A stretch of 64,000 nt of DNA. Source: Vishniacozyma victoriae (lineage: Eukaryota; Basidiomycota; Tremellomycetes; Tremellales; Bulleribasidiaceae). The stretch covers positions 114,685 through 178,684 of the forward strand of contig JADPYG010000093.1 in the NCBI GenBank assembly GCA_017654735.1, given 5' to 3'. The first letter of the stretch is position 1. Each line of letters opens with the position of its first letter. Both the position numbers and the translations under genes were made by a program. Positions 1 through 12,153 of this stretch are shown here, in pieces. The notes below the pieces were generated by a model, which worked only from the letters and a program-made list of their open reading frames with translations, made no database searches and had not been told where the DNA came from.

Positions 1-476
1 GCGAGTCATTAATGTAAGCCCTACCCTACATGCCGTGATCTGACAGCAGATCGGATCTATCAACGGGGTTTCCGTCCCAGGTCTAGAGACTTACGCCTAC
101 TCTGCTTCCAAGGCCGCTCTTCATCAGTAAGCTGCTCCACATACCGCCGAGTGCTAGCTGATGAAAGATTATCTCGACATCTCGCTTCCCAGCTTGGACC
201 TGCTATCACAGTCAACACCCTCGCTCTTGGTCCATTCAGGAGTAAGATGATGGCTGCTACCCTTGATGCTTTCGAGAAGGATATTGCGGGATCGCTCCCT
301 ATGCAACGAATCGGAAAAGGCGAGGATGTAGCTGGTGCTTGTTTGTGGTTGTCATCAAAAGCAGGAGAATGGGTCACTGGGTATGTTTCGTTTCGCCGAC
401 AGAGACAAGACTAATCCGCAGAACCGTGGTACCCGTTGATGGTGGTTCGTTAGTCGTCTCTGGAGCAAGGTTGTAA
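1..476 (+). CDS. Short-chain dehydrogenase/reductase, 3' part only
   Basis: C-terminal part of an NAD(P)-dependent short-chain oxidoreductase; the 5' part lies outside the window. Exons read as 1-13, 50-126, 168-380 and 422-476, with introns ending at 49, 167 and 421. The joined protein shows the beta5 segment VINIGSINGV, the catalytic YxxxK as YAYSASKAA, then NTLALGPFRSKMM after beta6 and the C-terminal VDGG motif (PVDGGSLVVSG) typical of classical SDRs. The best family match is the bacterial/fungal 3-oxoacyl-ACP reductase-like or RhlG-like group, but the substrate cannot be told from this fragment. The stop is TAA at 474-476. Confidence 0.85.
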
Positions 477-660
477 TCACGATCGTGGAACGGTAGTTGG
501 CTTTGGAATGTGAGAAAAACATGCAATGTATAAGACACTAGGTACTGTTGAATATGACTATGGAAATATGATACTGAGTATTATAAGGAAGCATTTTACA
601 ACAACACGTTTCGCAGATGGCAAGCAGTAGCAGCGCATCTCCACCTTCCTCTTCTAAACC

Positions 661-3600
661 TCATCCTAGCCTCCCAACATTGACATCATCATGACTGCCC
701 CTTCTCGACGACATCTCCGGCGCATCCTTGCGATGTTTGAACTTGTGCATCAAACCCTTGACTGCTCTCCCGACACTTCCACCTTCATGCTGCTCCTCCC
801 CTGAGCTGTTCCCAGCTTCATCACTGGGCATCGAATCGGCCGGTTCCGAAAGCTCTCGATCTCGACTCCTCGACATCATTGACGTGGATGGCGATTTCGA
901 GAGGTGGCTACTACTACTTCTCTCGGCGGATGACGGGCTTGAAGGAGCAGATAGGTGACCGTGTTGAGATAGACGACTGACAACCCTCTGAATGGGAGAA
1001 CCGAGACCACCATCCCTCGTGGGCGCTTTCGAGAGCGATTGCTCGTCTTCGTTCGAGCTTTCCACAGCAAACTTTAGCCTTGAGGATGGTGAACCCAAAA
1101 ACCCTCCCGAAGGCCTGGCGGAAGGCGTCGTGTGCTTGGCCAACGACTTCAAGCTCCTGTTACTTCGGAACACACCAGTCTTTCGTACAACCTGCCCAAT
1201 CAGACTTGTGGATAATAGCATATTGCTGATTCCATCTGCAAGTCAGATGTATGCTTCTCATCGAGAAATGCTACTTACCCCTTTGCATTTGCTTGAATGC
1301 ATCCTCGATCGTCCAGATCTTGTCGGCATATGCGAAGCGTGGAGTCTTGATCTTCAGATCCACGGCCGCAGGCATAGACCAAGTTTTATGTCTGCGTTTA
1401 TCATCACGCTAAAAGTCAGCTCTGATCATTAAACATAGCAAGAAACTGACCTTGTAGGTGACGACAATTGTAGTCGACGAGACTTCTAATCTCTCGAACG
1501 TCCTGGTGTTATTGGCTCTTCTCCGCATCTCGTCGGCATCACCCTGCGGTACGAGATCGAATTCTCCGGTCCTGCCAGAGGTTGACACAGATCTGCCACC
1601 CACGGACTGGGTATTGGAATTGACTGATACGGCCGACCTAGATCGATTAAGGGGTGCCAGCTCGAGAGTCGATGAAGCCTTGGAAGATCCCTTTTGAGAC
1701 GAGGAGTCATTACGGGGAGTAGCGTTACCAGCTGCTTCCCGGCGTTTGGCCACACGGTCGTTGAAAATGTAGTCCTTGATTTGTCGACCGACTCGCTCTT
1801 CGAGTTGGAGTCGTAGTGGATGGACATCGAGAGATAGTAGGTGGACGATTTGGATTCCTCCCACGACCGCACCGCTAGACCAGACGACTGAAACCATTGG
1901 ATCGCGCTACTCATCAGCAAACAAGCCACTTTGTAGAGGTTGTACTCACCGCTCCTCGAGGCAGACCACCGGGCTCGTATCTTACAGCGACTTCTGGGAA
2001 GATGGCATCCGGGTTATTGTTCAACGCGCTGAGGTCACTGACGACACAAGCTGAATCCAAAGACTGATCTTTTCCTTTCATCACACTCAACATTGTCCCA
2101 TCGATATCGAGCTTGACGAGCGATGTCATGTCGTCCTTGAGTAGATTCCAAGCGATAGAGCCAGCCCGGATATTCGTTTGAGTCGCATTCATGACTGCGG
2201 CCTTGGCGTCCTCCGTCTGGAAACCGGCACTAAGCAGCTCAAAGACGCAAAACAAGTCTTCGGTTTGTTCAAATAGACGCGCTCGACAAGCAAACAATTC
2301 CGCTTTACCCTCGTCGGTCAACAGGTCCAAGTGTTGGTCGTAGCCCCGGACGATCTCTCGCAGGTATCGGACTTCTCGTTGACGGTTCTCGATATCGCCG
2401 AGCAGGCTTTTGGGGTCTCGCTCTTTTCGGTCGAATTGAAGCATAAAGGTGTTGATCAACTTGTTGCGCTCTTCATGGTCGGGATCTTGATACAGGAGCA
2501 AGTCCGTGATGACGGTATACAATGCCGAGTAATGCTTGGAGGTGGCGGAGAGGGCGATACGGGGTACAACAAGAGTCACTAGGTCCTACCCGGTCAGCTC
2601 GTTTGAAAGCCATGTTGATCAACGTACCATGTGTTCCTTGAGATGCTTGATTGGTTCGCCCTGGTCGTTATACGTTTCTGGCCATTTGAGGTCTCTTTGC
2701 ACCCTGAGTTTATTGAATTTGTCTTGCGAAATCGCGGCGTCGGTCTTGAGGATGATACGGTCGTAGTCTTTAGCCTCGCTCTTGACGTCCAAAAAGATTT
2801 CCAGAGGTAGAGCAGGAACACGACGAGATCCGCGGGATTCACCACTATCGTTCCGATCCCGAGCCAGAGTCTCGGCATTCGGGTAAAAAGCTTGCAGACC
2901 TTTGAGTGAACCGTAATTCCTGTTACGTCAGCTTCTAGTCTGCGCCGTAAACTTACCTATGCAAGACGGTCATACTAACGTCATCCTTTGCAGTGGTATC
3001 GATGACCTTGAAGGTTTGATGCGAATACTCTTCGACTGCCAATAAGATGATGGCGTCCGGATCGGCTTCACTTCTAAAGGTGACTTGAGGTTTAAGTAGT
3101 AGGAACCTAAATTTCGGCTGGGCTTTACATTCAGCGGGAAGACCGACAGAAGGTTCTCGTAGGTCGACATGATCAGTCGCGTTGTCGACCGGAAGTCGGA
3201 AGCAGTCTGGAGCGTTCCTGCTCCCGAGGGCCTTCTTGAGACCGGCCAACAGATCATCAGCCTCACCGACTTCCTCGCTAGGTGTCTCGCTGTCCTTCTT
3301 TTCCCGTTCGGCCCTACGTCTGATTCGCTTATCAAAGTCCTCTCGAACAGTCACCAGCGATCTTTGGCATCAGTACGGCATGTCTCCTTTCTGAGTTGTG
3401 GACTTACTTGTTGGAAGTATGGTATTCCTCTCGCTTTCGATCTCGGTAAGAGTACCAGTACTGATATGCAAGCTAACATCAGTCACGTCCTCAACGTCTT
3501 CATGACTGTATGACTCACATTTCGAGATTGATTGGTAAAGTAGATGCTCGGACAATGTACATGTACGACATTTTGGAACGTTTCTCCGGTGCGGCAATCT

Positions 3601-6600
3601 TGATCAGATAGATCTGCATCGAGCTCGAATGTATTCCCATCGATATCCCGTTTTTCTTCGCTTTCCATCTTTTTGATGTGATCATGCAGTATTTGGAGAC
3701 GCTGCTTGTAGACTTGTACCTCGTCCTGTCGTCAGTACCCTGTAATATTTGAGGGCACTCACTTTCGGGGATGAAGGGTTCAACTGCATTTTCTTGACCT
3801 TGTCCTGAAGCTCCCTGATCCTCCTTCTGGTGATTTTGATCTGTACCGTGGCCACACTCTTGCTCTCGCCAAGATAGCAAATGTGGGATTTCTCGTCACC
3901 GAATTTGGACATTCCCAATTCGCTCGTCTGGCCTTCCTGTAGTGGTGCAGTTCGAACCTTTTTCCGTAAAGAATAGAACACTTCTGGGCAGTCTGCGACG
4001 TTGACTAATTCGATTTTCGGATCATGGTCGAATGGTCGTTTGTCGGCATCGATAAAGTCGTAAAGGTTGAACCAAGCCTTGTCGCCAGGTCCTAGCTCGC
4101 TCGCCCTAGTGTATTCGATTGGACCTTCCCTATGTGGGTCATGATCCGAGGGGATACTGGAGTCGTCGCTGGACCGACGAGCGAGGTGGCTGGGCAGCTC
4201 GTGGAACTCGGCTCGGATACCTTTCACTTCGATATCTTCTAAAATGAGATCGGCAGCGTAGAATGCTTTATGCGAGACAACCTTATCCCTCTTCAGTTTC
4301 TTGTGCGATTCCTGCTTTTCCTCTTTTCGTTGATGAATATCGGCTCTGAAATGACCAAATCGAGCCTTGATCCCGAGAGACTGTGTTTTCCCTTGATCCC
4401 ATAATTCACGAGATTTCTGCCCATACATGTGAGATACGTAGACGGGTTTGAGGTCGCATCGGTATTTTATCGTAGCAAGACTATCGCCAAACTTTTTGGA
4501 TGGTTCGGGCGAGTCGGGAAAGAGTCTGCCCTGACGGATAGGGAGAGACATGACGTGATTGAACAATCTGTATGTCAGCGTTTGTGAAACTTGCAGGCAA
4601 AAAGAGCTTACTTCCACCAGGAATTGAAATGGGCAAAGGCCTTTGGCGACAGATGCAGACTGTTGTGAGAGGTCGAGTCTGGTGGATGATCGGGGTCAAT
4701 CTCTCGCAATGGGCAAGTGACTGATACCGAAAAGTGGATATAATCCGATCTAAAGCCATCGTAAGAGTCGACTTTCTGAACATCAGCCGAGTCCCGCTAC
4801 AACCACTTACTCTGTCCAACCGAGCCTCATCCCGTTGGACCGCTTGTTTATTGCGCAAGATAACATCCTGATGTCTCTTGAAATCGGTAATTCGACAGCT
4901 TCGATGCATCAAGCTCTCGGCTGTCGAGTCGCATCCTTCATTCTTGCAGCTGTGCTGACGACAAGTCCTTTCGAGCGAGAATCCAAATCCGACTCGTACC
5001 CCATTCATGAACCTTGCACAAGGCTTGGTATACCTTCTATCGAGGAGTGCGTGTTCCAAGGTCTCAGCATGGTTTTCGTCAATGGTCTGTTCCACACCTA
5101 GCGCGGCATGATCATTCAGAGCAGCCAAACTCGGGATCAGCATGGTTCAGGCTGTGGAGGTTGACTCACTCTGGTATAGCAATTAATAGCTGTTCTGCCG
5201 TGATTTGAATAGTCTCGTATTGCTCATTTGGAACAGCGATTCGGAACTGGGTATTCTTTTCCCACGCCAAGGCGAACCCAGCGCCTTTGCCATCGACAAG
5301 GTAAGGGTCGTTGGAGCCTGAAGCATCAGTTTGCACATTCTCAAATACCGAACATACCTTTCAGGTGTAAATGAACAGGACCCTCGAAGTCAATCTTGAC
5401 AACCCAATGAAGAATCAGCCTAAATTTGTCCCAGAATCCAATTCGAGGACTGGGGTCGATTTGAGCATGCGATAAAGTCTCCATGACCTTCATGAAATCC
5501 TGAATGGCAGGTTGCATCGAGTTACCCCAAGTGAATTCGGTAGTACGCTCCGAGTGAATCTTGATATGCGGACGGGTATAGGTCTTGACTGGCGAGATGG
5601 TCTTGTAGACCTCGACAACGAAAGGTTCAGCATCCGAATCACCTAGACCAGCAGGGATGATTTCGCATGGGACATACATTGTCGAGTCGTCGTCGTGTAA
5701 TTCCTCGGCGATGATAAAGGTCGTGTCGAGTGTCCAGGCAGGGCCGCCATCGGCGCATGGTCGGATATTGACTAGTGGAAGAGGGTAATCTCGAAGCGAG
5801 ACTTTTGCTGAACCCATGTCCCATTGCAAATGCAAGGGAACCATGAGCGAGAACTCGGTACCCTTGTCGAAAGGACTAGCAGAGACTTCGCCCATATATT
5901 CAATAATCTCGTCACGAGCCATACCGGGATTCTTGATAGAAAGTTTGAAATCCTGGAACGAAGCTCGGAACAGAGGAGCAGAGAGAGCAGGAGGGGCGAC
6001 CGAGATGGGCAATTTGAGATCCCGGGTCGATAGATGTATCCGATCGGACGCAACCTGCTCTCGACGTTTCTGTTCAGTCTGTGCCGCCCTGATACGCCTA
6101 AGCCAGTGCTCGGATATCAACTCGTTGAGGTATCCTTCCGCCACTTCAGGATCTCGCCGATGGAAAGGCGAGAATTCGCCGTCCCCGAGCAACTCTGCCG
6201 CAGTGAGTTCACCAGCCTTGACGCATCTCTCGTATTCTTCAATAGCTTCGATCTTTCGACTCATTGTCTCTTCCATATCGAGTCGAACCATTTGTTCCGC
6301 CATTCCGACCCGCCAGATCAGGTTGAGCCGTTCTTCGATGGGACTATCTTTGGCTTCAAGCGACACCTCCTTGATCGAAATGACAATTGGAGGTACGTTC
6401 TTTGGATCTTCGGCAGCAGGACTTTTCTTCGTGTGGAATTTCCCAGACTTTAGATTCTCCATGATGAGTTTGAGACCTTTGATTGACGCGGTAATGTTCA
6501 AGACGAGGTTTGAAATATGGTAGCCGACCGGAACTCGGATCCTGAATGCCTCCATATCGACATTGATTGGGTTGGCTGGATCGGTAGCGTCCTTGGTAAC

Positions 6601-9600
6601 AGTCAGGTTCTTGACGAGACCAAACTCGTGCCATTGGCCCTTTTCACGAGGACTTGTGCTCGGCACATAGACCAGCGTTTGGTCCAAATCCAACCTCATC
6701 TGTGAATTGGCTTTCAGACCGATACGCATGGCACCAAGGTAGACAAACATGTGTTCGTGAAGCGGGAAAGCCATGTGAATTGTAGTCGAAGGAATAGAGA
6801 AATCGACATGGATCAAAGGTCGTTTCCTAGACCCATCGGTCTCGGAAGGTGGTCGCTTCCAAGCCTCGGCGACTCGCTTGATACCGAGCACAGCTAGGAT
6901 GGCACAATAGATTAGGGGCATTCCGCACACAAAGGCAATCGGCTTGCTCCTGCCCGTGAAGCGATGCTCGACTTCGGCGTCTGGCATTTTCTTTTCGATG
7001 GTCCAGTTGATGTCGGCGCTTTCCATCCGGAAAATAGGTCGTCGAGCTCGATTGGTTCCAGCCTCATCGAACACCGGGATAGCATTGGAGAATGCGCCGT
7101 CTTCGACTTTATCCTCGTCGACTTTGCCGTCTCGCAATTCTTGGGCCTTTTTGGTCATAGTTTCATTGGCTGTAGGTGCGGAATCGGAGGAAGCCTCTGT
7201 ACCGGTATCTTTTCCGGCATCGGGTCTGGATCCATATTTCTCTTTGTCGGCAGCGTCCAGCTTCTTGCGTGTTTCTGTCTGTCAGCGAAGTATGATGGAA
7301 TTCGACCAAGCTTACGCTTGCCCTCCCCGTCATTCACATCCGCCTCAACCTCCTCGGGGCTCAGAGGCGAAGACTCAAATCCAAGCAGACTGGAAATGGA
7401 AGCAAGACCGAATTCGTTCAAAAACGCGTTCCAACCGGCAAAGAACTTTTCCTTGATCTCGTTCTCTCCCTCGGTACCCTTGACTGTGACCTCTGTAGGT
7501 TCATCATTGAATTCTGCAGGAAGTGGGGTATTCTCAGATTGTTTCTTCTTACTTTGACGCTGTGGTCTAGGCTGAGATTTACTATGTTCAACATTGGGCC
7601 GAGGTTGACGAACAGCGCTATCGATCGAGGACGATTTACGAGGCTTGATGAATTCCCAAGCCGTATAGTCTTCTTCCCGCATAGGTGGCTCGGGCCATTG
7701 CCAAGTCTTGAAGTTCATTTTCGTACCTCCAGCCTCGTCGAATTTGCGACCGTCAAAGATGGGAGTCACGAATGTCTCGAGTAGAGTGACTCGGCAAAGA
7801 GCGGCGCGACCGTCAGTCTTGGCATGATGGTGGTAGCAAGCCAGGGCTTGAGTCGTGATATCCTCTTTCAACTTTAGTTTGGCCCGGGTAGGGGCAATGA
7901 GGTCGTGTCGTGTGCGGACTGTTTGAGCAGTATTGACATAGTATGCGTATTCAAAGACGGCGAGAGTTTGGAACCAGATTCCCCGAATCAATTTCCTCTC
8001 GAAAGCGGGATTGGGATCAGGTTGACCAATAAAGACCGAGATGAGACCAAGTGAGAAACGACATGATAGACCAGAAGGTAGTCGAGAGAGGATATCGACT
8101 TTCGATCGAGGTGGTAGAGCGGGCGAGGCATCTGTACCGGTATGTGCTTCACCCAATGCCACCAGGGCATCAAGGACAGGCACTTCCCAAAGATTGACAT
8201 TGATACCTGATTCGATCCCGAAATCGACAAAGCCGGATAGAGTCGAGGGGTCAAGTCGGGCGGTATCGATTAGATCGAGAATCTGACGTCCAAGGACATC
8301 TCCACTAGCGACACCGTGCATTCGACCAATCTCAGCGAGCGAGAACGTTTCCTTTTGACCAGTTTCACCCTGCTGTAGCGAGAGATGAACAGACAGGGGT
8401 TCCATTTCGAGATTACCGTCAAAGCTCATCGACATTGTCAAGTCTTCGAGTAGTCTGGCATTTTCCTGATTGAATCGACGTCGGACTTGAGGTCTAAGCA
8501 TTGCATCGGGCAAAGCATAATCGACCGAATCGCCATACTCAGCACGTCGCTGTTGCAGCTGTTCCTCTTCTTTGAACGCATTTCTCGTCGACATTTTGTC
8601 CTTGCGCCTTCCCACTCGGTCGGCAAAATTCGTATATCCGCCAAGATGGATACCGTGGGTCTCGACGATGAGCATCGTCTTTTGTTGCGAGACACGGTCG
8701 GCAAGAACGAATTTACAATGTCCGATATCAAGCGCGAGTCGAAATCTGGGCGGAAGACCTTGATGCAATTGAACGGCCGACTTGACTGGTTCGTGGGTAG
8801 AACTGGTCGTTGGTGCAGACCTCGGATGGGTAGCAGCCCAAGCTTCCGATAGCTCGTTGAGCAATTGGACATCGGCAGCAGCATCGATGGATCCTATCGA
8901 GGCTCTCGAGACGACAAGGGCCAAATTGGGATCAGTGACGAAAAGCAATTCATCACGTGTCCAACCATGGGGTCGCCAGCTCGAGAAACCCTCTAAATCG
9001 GCTTGTCGAATCGCCAAGAGTTGATGTCTATCCGCGTAAGGTGCGCCGGGTGATGTAGATTCGATATCGATCGCGTCCCAACTCAGAGTGAGCCCGACCC
9101 CTTTGACCCGGGAAGTACGGTTGTTGTTGGTACCAAACGCGTTTCGAGCACGAAGGTTGTTGGACGAGTCGGCAGCGCTTAGTTTGATCGCGAGTGCTCG
9201 GACGTCTAGAGACAGGGTGAAGTAATCTTCCGATACGAGGGATGATAGATCGCTGGATGAGGAATTGGCGGACCCGGCATTCGACTTGGAGACGGATAAA
9301 TAGTGCGAGATGACGACTTGGGACAAGGAGATGGAGATGGATTGGAAAGCTCGCAATAGAATCTAGTCGTCAGCAGGTATCTAGTGAATGAGAAGAGGAG
9401 ACGTCGGTCCGCTCATCCCGTGATTCAGTCTCCGACGCTTGAGTTTTACTGGGCTGCGCTCCTTGAAATGGCGCTAGCTTATATCATACCTGTACGCACC
9501 CCTGTCTTTCCCCAGACAAGTCGCCGGTCTCAAACTCTGGAGTACAAGGTGAAATCACTTACTCGTGCTTTGCTTTCGCTAGACCATCGATCCTCGACCT

Positions 9601-10936
9601 TCTTGCCCCCCATGTCCTTGGTCTTTTCATCCTTAGTACCATCAGGTCCAACCTTGCTCTTCTTGTATTTATCCATCAAAGCCTGCACCTTCGTCCAAGC
9701 TCCCAAGCTAGTCTGTAATTTGCCGAACTCCGTATCCAAGCTCAACGTATCCTCTGCCAACCACCCCCTTCGCGTTCCAAATCGCATAGTCCCGGTGATC
9801 TTTGATTCCCCCTCGAGCGCTAGTAGACGTTCATACCCTCCTTCGTGTGATGGTAGGGCATATCGGGGTACTGATCTGAATAACCTATCCATCGAATATG
9901 TGTTTTTCACGGTTCGAGCTTTGAGAGATTTGGAACTCAAGCTATGGGATAAACCGTTGGAGTCGCACTGAGGGTGTGGTTGGGGTACGAGATCGGGAAT
10001 AGATGGTCGAGAGAGAGGGTGTGTCGGGTTCGAGTGAGGAAGGATGATTGCTAAATCACTGAATTCGATAGTGAGTTTGACGTGACCTTTGGCCCGTCCG
10101 ATAACTCGTCCCCAGACTTGAGCAGCGGTACTAGTCATTCGAGAAGACATGGCGGAAGCTCGTCTTCGGGCATGAGATAGCCGGGATGGCCGAGGTACAG
10201 CGTCGGCATTGACATTCAGTTCAGAAGCGGATGGGAAAACGAATGGACGATGTCGATCAACGACAGGAGATTCGGGTGGTGAAGCTGGCCAAGATGGGTC
10301 GATATCGTCGGCAGCGGTAGATGAAATACTGCTTCGTCCAGTTGTTTCCTTGCCATCCTGTTCTAGTCCTGCTTCATCCTTTTTAGAGAAACTGACTTTG
10401 GCGCCAAGTTTCAAGACACTCCAAGTAAGTTCCAATCCGTCGAGCTCATCAAAGATGACGCGCCCGTCCGAGATCTGGAATGAGAGCAATCCACCAAGGG
10501 AAGGGTAGTGGTGTAGCAAGAGTGAGGGGACACCGATAACCAAAGTTTTGGCTAGGCCGCCCATCATACCAGTGACGGGCGCCAGATACTCGGCTAGAGG
10601 CGAGGGAGGTTTCTGCGACGCGACTTTGTTTTCCTGTCGAGGTCGAGGTCGGTCACGTTGTCGGTAGCTGAGCCCGGATGCGTAGATGACAAAGAGTCCT
10701 ACGCCCTGGGGTCGATTCCAGCCTCCGTACCTCCATGACCCGTGTTCGAGTCGGATGTCGGGAACAATAGCAGAAGCATGTGATTCGTGTCGCCATTCGA
10801 AGCCCTTGATACGGGATAGGGATAGGTAGGTGAGGCGGCATCGCGTGAGGTATCGCGCGAGCAGGGGTAGGAACCAATTGGTCGTGACAAAGATGGAAAC
10901 GAGCGCGACGAAAATGTACGCGATGTAGGAAGGCAT
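661..10936 (-). CDS. FMP27: FMP27/BLTP2 (SABRE/Hobbit) bridge-like lipid transfer protein
   Basis: One very large gene of about a dozen exons, roughly 3,100 residues. The start at 10936 gives an N-terminal membrane anchor (YIAYIFVALVSIFVTTNWF). Exon 1 is 9563-10936, followed by a 200-nt intron (9363-9562); later introns are about 40-60 nt. Family hallmarks are visible: GFWDKFRLILHW (about 5420-5450), which names the Fmp27 GFWDK domain, and the SW-type motif FAHFNSWW (about 4615-4645). The C-terminus is low-complexity and Ser-rich (661-1218). Family members are rod-like proteins with a hydrophobic groove that move phospholipids at ER-plasma membrane contacts; that role is inferred from homology. 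Csf1/BLTP1 was considered and dropped because the GFWDK and SWW motifs belong to FMP27. Individual exon borders in 1.2-4.8 kb were only partly checked. Confidence 0.88.
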
Positions 10937-11442
10937 CTTGAAATCGTATGAGGGTAGACTGACGTATCAGTTGCTAATCAATGTGCTAGGGATGGTACTC
11001 ACGTCTATGGTATATAGATAAAGGGACAGTGTAAGAAGTACTGTAGAATGAAGAATGCAGTGTAGGTGTGCAAGACTATGGAGGTGACGCGACGTGTACA
11101 AACATCGTGACTGGTGACGGAAAGGTGAGACCTGGCGGATATCGAGTAGCGTGGGGTCTGTTGTGCTACTGATGGGATGTTTGTGAATACAAGGTAGAAG
11201 TATAAAGTAGTCTCGGATCTGCTCTCTTACAAGATTGGCGACGTACACCGGGAATCGTACCTGGCGGATCTTTCCGTTTGCAGTTTGTAAGGTCACAAGC
11301 CCTGCGGCCGGCGGCCATGTCCTCAAGTACTGGTACAGACTGGTGTACGAGTAGCGCATGCATGGGTGCTATTCCCAAATGGTATGACTACATGAGGACT
11401 ATCTGGATGCATACGGATGCCAAGGGTCTATACATGCAACAG
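10937..11442. other. Intergenic region, FMP27 promoter side
   Basis: About 500 bp between the FMP27 start and the EMC5 stop (both genes on the minus strand). It must hold the FMP27 promoter and the EMC5 3' UTR. Only short spurious reading frames are present and I could not support a gene or an RNA. Confidence 0.5.
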
Positions 11443-11965
11443 CTACGTCTTCAATACAGCCTGTTCCCCGAACAAAGCTTTCCCTCTGGCAGAAAGTCGC
11501 ATGAATCCAAGACGACTGTCTGTATCGTCTATCGTTCTGATATATCAGTGAATGTCATCCGATTAAAGGGATCAAGAATCGCTTACCTAGATGATAGTTC
11601 CCCTCTATATGTGACATCTTTGAGCGGGGCCATGGATAAAGCGGTACCAGGTAAAAACATCATGAGGGCTATCAGAGCTTCGGCAATGATCTGAGGTAAG
11701 CGCTTCTCATTTCGGCCATATGTATCCAAAATATCACTCACTGAGGTAGGCAGAGATGAGGATGGTCTAGAAAGGGCCTTTTGGGTGGATAGATCTGTGT
11801 TTGTGTCAGTTGGAACCTAGAGCGGTCCATCGATACTTACATTCGTATGTGCTGAAAGCAGCTATTCTGTCAGAACTTTAAGTCTCGATGTGGGATAGAA
11901 TACATACCGTGCAGAAGCGCTGCGCATGCGATCGCGACGAGGGTACGGCCTAGAGACTTGGACAT
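11443..11965 (-). CDS. EMC5: ER membrane protein complex subunit 5 (MMgT family)
   Basis: Five small exons (11908-11965, 11841-11861, 11742-11794, 11587-11690, 11443-11536) join to a 109-residue protein; the total of 330 nt keeps frame and ends in TAG. The protein has two membrane helices: RTLVAIACAALLHAAFSTYE, then an acceptor region with ALSRPSSSLP, then IIAEALIALMMFLPGTAL. The HAAFSTYEYL...ALSRP signature and the two-helix, about 110-residue size fit the EMC5/MMgT (Kre27) family, a core subunit of the ER insertase that places tail-anchored and multipass proteins. A single-exon reading would miss the gene. It is divergent from MLH3 with only 188 bp between the two starts, so they probably share a promoter region. 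Confidence 0.82.
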
Positions 11966-12153
11966 GGTGGGCTTGACTGTATAGGGGTGAGCTGTTAGTT
12001 ACTTCAGAGAGGTTCGACAAGACGAGGCGGAGCGGACATTAGCCGATCTCCGTGAGCTGTACCTCGACCTCCACTCTTGAACGTTGAATCAACCTAGGTC
12101 AATAGTCATTCACTATGGGCTCAAAGGCCAGTCTCCGTTGACATATATACCCA

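Noticed and set aside
661..10936. Csf1/BLTP1 as an alternative name for the giant gene
   Set aside because: GFWDK and FAHFNSWW motifs belong to the FMP27/BLTP2 group. The long conserved Csf1 N-domain was not seen.
11230..11340. tRNA-like sequence on the minus strand (GGTACGATTCCCGG)
   Set aside because: The segment resembles a T-arm, but the stem does not pair properly and I could not find matching acceptor and anticodon arms.
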